DNA from: Hyphomicrobiales bacterium
GTDB taxonomy: Bacteria > Pseudomonadota > Alphaproteobacteria > Rhizobiales > Beijerinckiaceae
Assembly: GCA_947455025.1 (NCBI GenBank)
Contig: CANGLU010000004.1
Coordinates: 1-64,000 of the forward strand
Direction of reading: 5' to 3'
DNA length: 64,000 nucleotides
Part shown: piece by piece, positions 57,550 through 64,000 of the stretch
Layout: every line of letters starts with the position of its first letter
Numbering within the stretch: the stretch's first letter is position 1
Translations under genes and position numbers: made by a program
Notes under the pieces: model-generated
The model's database searches: none
What the model saw: the letters and a program-made list of their open reading frames with translations, nothing else
Told to the model about the DNA's origin: nothing

Positions 57550-57936
57550 TCACCACATATCGAGTGCAACTTTGGCCTCATCCGACATGCGCGATTGATC
57601 CCATGGCGGATCAAATACCATCTTCACTTCAACCGCCTGCACACCCGCAACCGTACTGACGGCTGTTTCTACCCAACCCGGCATTTCGCCGGCCACGGGG
57701 CACCCCGGTGCCGTTAACGTCATATCGATATCCACTTTACGGCTATCATCAATCGCGATCCGATAAATCAGTCCAAGCTCATAAATATCCGATGGAATTT
57801 CTGGATCATAAACCGTCTTCAATGCCGCTATAATATCATCCGTCAAACGATCTATTTCTTCCGGCGGCAATGCTGTCGTCGCACCAATCTCCGGCTTGTT
57901 TGGCGTCTCTTCCAGCGGTTGGGGTACATCATTCAT
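57550..57936 (-). CDS. sufT: Fe-S cluster assembly protein SufT (MIP18/DUF59)
   Basis: A 128-residue auxiliary Fe-S assembly factor. The MIP18 domain is clear: ALKTVYDPEIPSDIYELGLIYRIA at about 38-62 and the motif LTAPGCPVAGEMPGWV with the conserved Cys. The ATG at 57936 has GAGGAG nine bases upstream; the TTG frame at 57951 is not needed. It sits 11 bp after sufS and directly before the TfoX-like gene. Confidence 0.93.
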   Translation of the reverse strand: MNDVPQPLEETPNKPEIGATTALPPEEIDRLTDDIIAALKTVYDPEIPSDIYELGLIYRIAIDDSRKVDIDMTLTAPGCPVAGEMPGWVETAVSTVAGVQAVEVKMVFDPPWDQSRMSDEAKVALDMW

Positions 57937-57947
57937 GCTGGAACTCC

Positions 57948-59180
57948 TCAAGCAAACATGGCTTCGGCCTTGCGCAGAGCGTTGACCAATAGATCAACCT
58001 CCTCGACCGTGTTGTAAAAGGCAAATGACGCGCGGCACGTCGATGTCACGCCGAAGCGTTGCAGCAGAGGTTGCGCGCAATGGGTGCCGGCACGCACCGC
58101 AACACCGGACCGATCAATAATCGTTGCCACATCATGCGCGTGCGCGCCTTTCATCTCGAAGGAGACAATCGCGCCTTTGTTGCGGGCGCGCCCAATGATG
58201 CGAAGCGAATTCATCTCACCCAAACGCTGCATCGCATAGTCGCGCAACACATCTTCCTGAGCTGCGATCGCTGAACGACCAATATTATTCATATAATCAA
58301 GGGCGGCACCCAACCCAATCGCCTGAACAATTGGCGGCGTACCGGCTTCAAAACGATGGGGCGGTTCATTATACGTGACCGTATCCGTCGTGACCACATT
58401 GATCATTTCACCGCCCCCGTTAAAGGGCGGCATCTTGGCCAAAAGCTCACGCTTGCCATAGGCAACACCGATACCCGTCGGCCCATAGAGCTTATGACCC
58501 GTGAAGCAGTAAAAATCAGCATCGAGTGCCCGCACATCGGTTTCTAAATGAACCGATCCTTGACACCCGTCGACCATCACCAAAGCACCATGCGCATGAG
58601 CGATGCGAATAATATCGGCAATCGGATTGATCGTTCCGAGCGCATTGGACATCTGAGTCACAGCAACAATCTTGGTGCGTGGTGTGATTAATTTCTCGTA
58701 GGCATCCATATCCAGATTGCCATCATCGTCACATGGGATCCATTTAATAACGGCTCCACTGCGCTCCCGATGAAAATGCCATGGCACAATATTGGAATGG
58801 TGCTCCATAATGGAGAGGATAATTTCATCGCCTGGCTTTAAAACCATTTGCCCCACGCTCGAAGCGACAAGATTCATCGCCTCAGTAGCATTACGCGTAA
58901 AAATAATCTCGTCCGTCGATTCAGCTTTGATGAAAACGCGAACGGTTTCACGCGCATGTTCAAAAGCTTCAGTCGCGGCATTAGCCATATAATGCAACCC
59001 GCGATGGACATTCGCGTACTCATTCTCATACGCATAGACCATTCGGTCCAATACCGATTTAGGCTTTTGCGCCGACGCTGCATTATCGAGATAGACAAGC
59101 GGCTTTCCATAAACCGTTTTAGAAAGGATTGGAAAATCCGCTCTAATCTTATGGACATCAAAGGGTGTAACGGAAGCCAT
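57948..59180 (-). CDS. sufS: cysteine desulfurase SufS
   Basis: PLP enzyme that mobilises sulfur from cysteine for SufBCD. 410 residues, group II. N-terminal FPILSKTVYGKPLVYLDNAAS; PLP lysine in FTGHKLYGPTG (about residue 230); sulfur-accepting cysteine in RAGTHCAQPLLQRFG (about residue 365). Group II desulfurases usually need SufE or SufU; none is encoded in this window. It follows sufD by 14 bp. Confidence 0.96.
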   Translation of the reverse strand: MASVTPFDVHKIRADFPILSKTVYGKPLVYLDNAASAQKPKSVLDRMVYAYENEYANVHRGLHYMANAATEAFEHARETVRVFIKAESTDEIIFTRNATEAMNLVASSVGQMVLKPGDEIILSIMEHHSNIVPWHFHRERSGAVIKWIPCDDDGNLDMDAYEKLITPRTKIVAVTQMSNALGTINPIADIIRIAHAHGALVMVDGCQGSVHLETDVRALDADFYCFTGHKLYGPTGIGVAYGKRELLAKMPPFNGGGEMINVVTTDTVTYNEPPHRFEAGTPPIVQAIGLGAALDYMNNIGRSAIAAQEDVLRDYAMQRLGEMNSLRIIGRARNKGAIVSFEMKGAHAHDVATIIDRSGVAVRAGTHCAQPLLQRFGVTSTCRASFAFYNTVEEVDLLVNALRKAEAMFA

Positions 59181-59194
59181 CTCGTTTTAAATCC

Positions 59195-60442
59195 TCACCC
59201 GCGCGCTTTAAGCCACGTTTCCGAAAGCCATTCAAGCCGTTCCCGCATTCCGTCATGCGCAATCATTTCCAAGGCTTCGCCAACAAAGGCCTGTAGCATC
59301 AAGGCTTCCGCCTCTGGCTTTGGCAAACCGCGTGCACGGAGATAAAACAGAAGATCATCATCAAGTGCGCCAACGGTTGCGCCATGGCCGCATTGAACAT
59401 CATCCGCAAAAATTTCGAGTTCGGGTTTATTGTTCATGGTCGCACCATCGGCCAGTAAAACGGCGCGGCTCATCATTTTTCCATCCGTCTTTTGTGCATG
59501 CGGGCGCACAATGATTTTGCCTTGGAACACCCCGGTTGCTTCACCATCTAGCACGTGAGCAAAGTGTTCGCGGCTTACGCATTCGGGAACGGAATGATCA
59601 ACCACTAATGTAGTATCTGCCTGCTGACGGTCCTTTAGCAACGCTGCTCCAGAAATTGTTGCCGTGGCGCCTTCCCCTTCAAACCGCAAAAATACCTGAT
59701 GGCGTGACAACGCACCGCCTGTTACAAAATTTCCACTTGTCAACGCGCTACGTGCACCTATGCGGCCACCAAAACTGGTTAAAACGGTCGCGCTTTCATC
59801 ACCCAGATTAACGCGAATATGCTCGACTGAAACATCGTCGCCCGCAGCAATTTCAACAACACTATTCGTCAATCCGCCCGATGCACATTCGTGACACTCG
59901 ATCAAAGTCATAGAGGCACCATTCGCCACCTCGACAACCACACGGCTATAGGCGGATACAGCGCCCGCTGTGATGCAGCGAAGAAGGACAGGTTTCTCAA
60001 TCGCACAACCTGCATCGATCACAATCCGTAAAGTCCGATGAACAAAAGCAGCATTCAGCGCAATGATCGGATCACCATCCGATGGGAATACCGAACGAGC
60101 AGCCAGTCCGTCGTCCGGCACCTCATCGCTGATGTTCATTGACACACCAGCCAAAGGGTTGGTTGGCACAGCCGTCAACTGCCCATCAATGAGCGTGATA
60201 ACACATGCATCAATCTCGTTGAATGCAAAGTGGGTCGGTGCCACTCCAGCCTTCTGGGCGGGCGCAGGTGCGTCCTTCAAAAGGGCTCGTATATCCGTGT
60301 AATGATAGGCTTCAACGCGGCGATGCGGCAGCCCCTTAGCCGCATAGCGGGCGAAAGAATTCTGCCGGACAGATTTGCTTCCTTCCGCTTGAGCGAGAAG
60401 CGATAATTCAGCAGCCGTTTTAAGGGGCGTTACGCTTGCCAT
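59195..60442 (-). CDS. sufD: Fe-S cluster assembly protein SufD
   Basis: Scaffold subunit of the SufBC2D complex. 415 residues. The C-terminal beta-helix and end motif are typical: VFQGKIIVRPHAQKTDGKM, then NNKPELEIFADDVQCGHGATVGALDDDLLFYLRARGLPKPEAE. The conserved His/Cys region for scaffold assembly is present. sufC ends 10 bp upstream. Confidence 0.95.
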   Translation of the reverse strand: MASVTPLKTAAELSLLAQAEGSKSVRQNSFARYAAKGLPHRRVEAYHYTDIRALLKDAPAPAQKAGVAPTHFAFNEIDACVITLIDGQLTAVPTNPLAGVSMNISDEVPDDGLAARSVFPSDGDPIIALNAAFVHRTLRIVIDAGCAIEKPVLLRCITAGAVSAYSRVVVEVANGASMTLIECHECASGGLTNSVVEIAAGDDVSVEHIRVNLGDESATVLTSFGGRIGARSALTSGNFVTGGALSRHQVFLRFEGEGATATISGAALLKDRQQADTTLVVDHSVPECVSREHFAHVLDGEATGVFQGKIIVRPHAQKTDGKMMSRAVLLADGATMNNKPELEIFADDVQCGHGATVGALDDDLLFYLRARGLPKPEAEALMLQAFVGEALEMIAHDGMRERLEWLSETWLKARG

Positions 60443-60452
60443 TCTTTAATCC

Positions 60453-61211
60453 TCAAGCCGCAACGTCAGAAACATAATCGGCATATCCATTGGCTTCGAG
60501 TTCCAAAGCCAATTCCTTACCGCCCGTCTTAACGATGCGTCCCTTCGACATTACATGCACGGTATCGGGAACAATGTAATTTAAGAGGCGTTGGTAATGC
60601 GTAATCACAAGGAAAGAACGATCAGCCGAGCGCAAGGCATTCACGCCTTCAGAGACAATCTTCAACGCGTCAATATCAAGACCTGAATCCGTCTCATCCA
60701 AAATGCCGATGGATGGCTCAAGAAGGGCCATCTGCAAAATTTCCATACGCTTTTTTTCGCCGCCAGAAAATCCGACATTCAACCCGCGACGCAGCATCTC
60801 TTGAGGAATGCCTAGCTTCTCTGCACCCAACTTGACGCGACGCATAAAGTCCGGCGTTTTTAATTCGCCCTCACCGCGCGCCCGCGACTGCGCATTCATA
60901 GCGGCCTTTAGAAAAGTCATGGTTGCGACGCCTGGAATTTCCAGCGGATATTGAAACGCCAAAAAGACGCCTGCCGCAGCCCGTGCATCAGCTTCCATTT
61001 CGAGAAGATTTTCACCGTCGAGCAAAATTTCGCCGTCTAAAATTTCATAATCAGGCTTGCCTGCAATCACATAAGAAAGCGTCGACTTTCCCGAACCATT
61101 CGGCCCCATAATGGCAGCGACTTCACCATTGTGAATGGTCAGATCAAGACCGTTGAGGATCTTCTTCGATCCGTCTTCAATAGCGACGTGGAGATTGCGA
61201 ATTTCTAACAT
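60453..61211 (-). CDS. sufC: Fe-S cluster assembly ATPase SufC
   Basis: ABC-type ATPase that drives conformational change in SufBC2D. 252 residues. Walker A GPNGSGKSTLSY at about 36-47, signature FSGGEKKRME, Walker B GILDETDSGLD, and a His in VITHYQRLL. It lies between sufB and sufD on the same strand, 65 bp after sufB. Confidence 0.98.
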   Translation of the reverse strand: MLEIRNLHVAIEDGSKKILNGLDLTIHNGEVAAIMGPNGSGKSTLSYVIAGKPDYEILDGEILLDGENLLEMEADARAAAGVFLAFQYPLEIPGVATMTFLKAAMNAQSRARGEGELKTPDFMRRVKLGAEKLGIPQEMLRRGLNVGFSGGEKKRMEILQMALLEPSIGILDETDSGLDIDALKIVSEGVNALRSADRSFLVITHYQRLLNYIVPDTVHVMSKGRIVKTGGKELALELEANGYADYVSDVAA

Positions 61212-61276
61212 ATGCCTAGCCCTACTTCATGTAACATATCGCACGAGATCGGCAGCAGCCGATTGCGGAATTGTGA

Positions 61277-62746
61277 TTAACCAACGCTGCCTTCAAGGCT
61301 GATCGAGATGAGCTTTTGTGCTTCAACAGCAAATTCCATAGGCAATTGCTGCAGCACATCTTTCACGAAACCATTGACGATCAAGGCTGTAGCTTCTTCG
61401 GCAGACAGTCCGCGTTGACGGCAATAAAACATCTGTTCTTCTGAGATTTTCGATGTCGTTGCCTCATGCTCAAAAACCGCACTCGCATTCTTGCTCTCGA
61501 GATAAGGCACCGTATGAGCACCACATTGCTCGCCAATCAACAGCGAGTCACAATTGGTGAAATTACGCGCATTCGATGCCTTGCGATGGGCCGATACCTG
61601 ACCACGATAGGTATTTTGTGACCGACCAGCCGATATACCCTTTGAGATAATACGGCTCGTCGTATTCTTGCCCAGATGGATCATCTTGGTGCCACTATCG
61701 ACTTGCTGCATGCCATTCGAAACCGCGATGGAATAAAATTCGCCGCGTGAATTATCACCCCGCAAAATGCAGCTTGGATATTTCCACGTAATGGCGGAAC
61801 CGGTCTCGACCTGTGTCCAACTGATCTTTGAATTGGCGCCCCGGCAATCGCCCCGCTTGGTCACGAAATTATAAATGCCACCTTTGCCATCGGCATCGCC
61901 CGGATACCAATTTTGCACGGTTGAATATTTAATCTCGGCATCGTCCATCGTGACAAGCTCCACGACAGCGGCATGCAATTGGTTTTCATCGCGTTGTGGC
62001 GCCGTGCAGCCTTCGAGATAGCTCACATAAGAGCCTTTCTCTGCAATAATCAACGTGCGCTCAAACTGGCCGGTATTCTTTTCGTTAATCCGGAAATAAG
62101 TCGACAATTCCATCGGGCAACGCACACCCTCCGGGATGTACACAAAGGAGCCATCGGTAAACACCGCGCAATTCAATGTGGCGTAATAATTATCCGTTAC
62201 AGGTACAACCGAGCCGAGATATTTTCTTACTAATTCCGGATGTTCTTTGATGGCTTCCGAAATCGAGCAAAAAATGACGCCGGCCTTTTTCAATTCTTCC
62301 TTGAAGGTGGTTACCACCGAGACGCTATCAAACACCGCGTCGACGGCAACCTTCGAGGTTTGCACGCCTGCTAATATTTCTTGCTCGCGCAGCGGTATGC
62401 CAAGTTTCTTATAAGCATCAAGAATCGCAGGATCGACCTCATCCAAGGTCTTTGGAGCGGCATTCTTTTTCGGCGCTGCATAGTAATAGGAATCGTTAAA
62501 ATCGATTTTAGGATAGTGTACGCGGGCCCAATTCGGCTCCGTCATGGTCAGCCAGCGGCGATACGCGTCCAGACGCCATTCAAGCATCCATTCCGGCTCG
62601 CCCTTCTTTGCGGAAATAAAACGTACAATATCTTCGGATAAGCCTTTAGGGGCTTTGTCGACCTCCAAATCGGTCGAAAATCCATATTTGTACTGGTCAA
62701 CATCGAGCTCTTTAACCTGCTCGACGGTCTCTTTTACCGCTACCAT
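61277..62746 (-). CDS. sufB: Fe-S cluster assembly protein SufB
   Basis: Central scaffold subunit of SufBC2D. 489 residues. Family sequence throughout, including [52 protein letters not shown] and the C-terminal [22 protein letters not shown] with the sulfur-path cysteines. It is the second gene of the cluster, 57 bp after the group I desulfurase. Confidence 0.98.
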   Translation of the reverse strand: MVAVKETVEQVKELDVDQYKYGFSTDLEVDKAPKGLSEDIVRFISAKKGEPEWMLEWRLDAYRRWLTMTEPNWARVHYPKIDFNDSYYYAAPKKNAAPKTLDEVDPAILDAYKKLGIPLREQEILAGVQTSKVAVDAVFDSVSVVTTFKEELKKAGVIFCSISEAIKEHPELVRKYLGSVVPVTDNYYATLNCAVFTDGSFVYIPEGVRCPMELSTYFRINEKNTGQFERTLIIAEKGSYVSYLEGCTAPQRDENQLHAAVVELVTMDDAEIKYSTVQNWYPGDADGKGGIYNFVTKRGDCRGANSKISWTQVETGSAITWKYPSCILRGDNSRGEFYSIAVSNGMQQVDSGTKMIHLGKNTTSRIISKGISAGRSQNTYRGQVSAHRKASNARNFTNCDSLLIGEQCGAHTVPYLESKNASAVFEHEATTSKISEEQMFYCRQRGLSAEEATALIVNGFVKDVLQQLPMEFAVEAQKLISISLEGSVG

Positions 62747-62803
62747 TCAACTCTCCCGACATACCGGCTTCAAGGGCCTGGCGTCCAGCTTATCCAAAAT
62801 ATA

Positions 62804-63982
62804 TCACGCCGCGCGGGCGTTCGTCTTCCTTTGTCTTACCATTTTATCTAATACGGCTCGGAAGCCTTCTAGATCGGCTTTCGTGCTTGTCCAACCGAAA
62901 CTTAGCCGGAGGGCGCAGGCCGCCATATCGTTTGAAACGCCCATGGCTTCAAGCACATGCGACTTCTTGACCTTGCCGGACGAACAGGCGGAACCAGACG
63001 ATAACGCCACGCCGCCGAGATCAAACCCCATTAAGGCCGTTTCAGCCGTTAGTCCCGGAACCGAGAAAGCCAATGTATTCGGTAACCGAGCCAAGCCTGA
63101 GCCATAAACAACGGCATCCGGTGCGGCCTCTAACAAATAAGCCTGCGCTTGGTCGCGCAATTGCAGCATGGCGGCGGAATTTTCCATAAGCGACGTCAAA
63201 CAAGCGCTTGCCGCCGCGCCAAATCCCGAAATGCCAGCCACATTCTCGGTGCCAGCGCGAGCGCCTCGCTCTTGGCCGCCACCTCTGAACATTTTATCCG
63301 CAATCGAAATTCCACCCGAACGCAGGATCAACGCGCCCACACCTTGTGGTCCACCGATCTTATGCGCGGAAAGCGCGAGCATGTCGGCTCCGGCCGTAAT
63401 GTGGTCGAGCGATAATTTGCCGGCAATTTGAACGGCATCGCAATGCAATAACCCACCAAATCGGTGCACCAGCATCGCCAATTCGGCAATTGGTTGAAGG
63501 ATACCCGTCTCATTATTCGCAGCCTGAATGGCAACGAGTGCTCTTCCGCCCGTTTCTGCAATGTCTTGCAACAGCAACTCGAGATGGTCTTTCGAAACCA
63601 GCCCCGAAGGATCGACATTAATTCTTAAGACGCAATCCACCTTGAAGCGATGCCCTTCGAGAACGCAGACATGCTCGACCGAACTCACCAATAAATGGGT
63701 AAAGGGCTTTGGGGCTCCATCGACCTGCATGCCGGGGGTCAAAGCCAGCGCATTGGCTTCGGTTCCACCGCTCGTAAAAATAACGTCTCGCGCCGAGGCA
63801 CCACAAAGGGCTGCAATCGCGTCCCTTGCCCTGTCCATCGTTCCGCGGGCTTTGCGTCCCTCTTGATGCACCGATGAGGCATTGCCCACCTGATCCAACG
63901 CGCCCAAAATCGCATCACGCGCTTCCGGACGCAACGGCGACGTCGCATTGTGGTCAAGATAATGGCGCGAAACAGATACCAT
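62804..63982 (-). CDS. cysteine desulfurase, group I (NifS/IscS-like)
   Basis: A 392-residue PLP enzyme releasing sulfur from cysteine. It begins SRHYLDHNATSPLRPEAR; the PLP lysine is in LALSAHKIGGPQGVGAL and the active cysteine in LSSGSACSSGKVKKSHV, the long-loop pattern of group I. It heads the suf cluster, upstream of sufB, so this cluster has two different desulfurases (this one and SufS). That arrangement is common in Rhizobiales. The ATG at 63982 is 19 bases from the window end, with AAAAGG upstream; genes beyond are not visible. Confidence 0.93.
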   Translation of the reverse strand: MVSVSRHYLDHNATSPLRPEARDAILGALDQVGNASSVHQEGRKARGTMDRARDAIAALCGASARDVIFTSGGTEANALALTPGMQVDGAPKPFTHLLVSSVEHVCVLEGHRFKVDCVLRINVDPSGLVSKDHLELLLQDIAETGGRALVAIQAANNETGILQPIAELAMLVHRFGGLLHCDAVQIAGKLSLDHITAGADMLALSAHKIGGPQGVGALILRSGGISIADKMFRGGGQERGARAGTENVAGISGFGAAASACLTSLMENSAAMLQLRDQAQAYLLEAAPDAVVYGSGLARLPNTLAFSVPGLTAETALMGFDLGGVALSSGSACSSGKVKKSHVLEAMGVSNDMAACALRLSFGWTSTKADLEGFRAVLDKMVRQRKTNARAA

Positions 63983-64000
63983 CGGAAAGCGTACCTTTTT

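Overview
The window is a 64 kb stretch of alphaproteobacterial chromosome. The gene order points to the order Hyphomicrobiales (Rhizobiales): rpsF-rpsR-DUF2232-rplI-dnaB-alr-radA-cvpA-purF; ldtR next to an L,D-transpeptidase and hemB; bpt-parC-recO-era-rnc-lepB-acpS-pdxJ-pyrE-rsh-rpoZ; and a full suf cluster. An ExoR-like Sel1 protein at the left end and a Mg-type HemB support this. Base composition looks close to balanced rather than strongly GC-rich, and AT-rich patches are confined to intergenic regions. No genus can be named from the sequence alone.

Layout. 1-2750: the 3' tail of an IS30-type transposase at the window edge, an ExoR-like periplasmic protein (minus) and an Nramp Mn/Fe transporter (plus). 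2881-12625 (plus): ribosomal proteins S6, S18 and L9 with a structured leader, then dnaB, alr, radA, cvpA, purF and a short-chain dehydrogenase, ending at a bidirectional terminator. 12659-26738 (minus): der and a YfgM-like protein, NnrU-like protein, a GMP block guaB-rsmB-guaA, rlmE-ppx coupled by ATGA, a lone receiver protein, and an RND efflux permease with its membrane fusion protein. 26963-28548: tRNA-Gln(CUG) and two co-translated genes of unknown function. 28545-36677: acetoacetyl-CoA synthetase, an AsmA-like protein, a Tat-exported L,D-transpeptidase with its MarR-type regulator LdtR, a small membrane protein, hemB and a CAP lipoprotein. 36897-47823: bpt (plus), then a long minus-strand housekeeping run from rpoZ and rsh down to parC. 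48189-56736: NYN-domain nuclease, family 5 uracil-DNA glycosylase, ribA, an alpha/beta hydrolase, a lytic transglycosylase, dapA, smpB and a DEAD-box helicase. 56745-63982 (minus): a Fe-S assembly cluster with two cysteine desulfurases, SufBCDS, SufT, a TfoX-like protein and an A-type carrier.

How the parts fit. Most of the window is core machinery: translation, replication, GTPases for ribosome assembly, purine and pyrimidine synthesis, cofactor synthesis (heme, PLP, riboflavin, Fe-S), (p)ppGpp control and cell-wall turnover. The accessory content is small: the IS remnant, the efflux pump and the unknown gene pair beside the tRNA. No CRISPR array, prophage, integrase, toxin-antitoxin pair, biosynthetic cluster or defence island was seen. 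The most distinctive signal is a 32-bp near-perfect palindrome with 5-bp periodicity directly upstream of ldtR, next to a perfect TATAAT box; it reads as an autoregulatory operator. The two co-translated unknown genes after tRNA-Gln are the best candidates for something undescribed. Where the longest reading frame began at TTG or GTG without support, the in-frame ATG with the better ribosome binding site or family match was chosen, and the entry says so.
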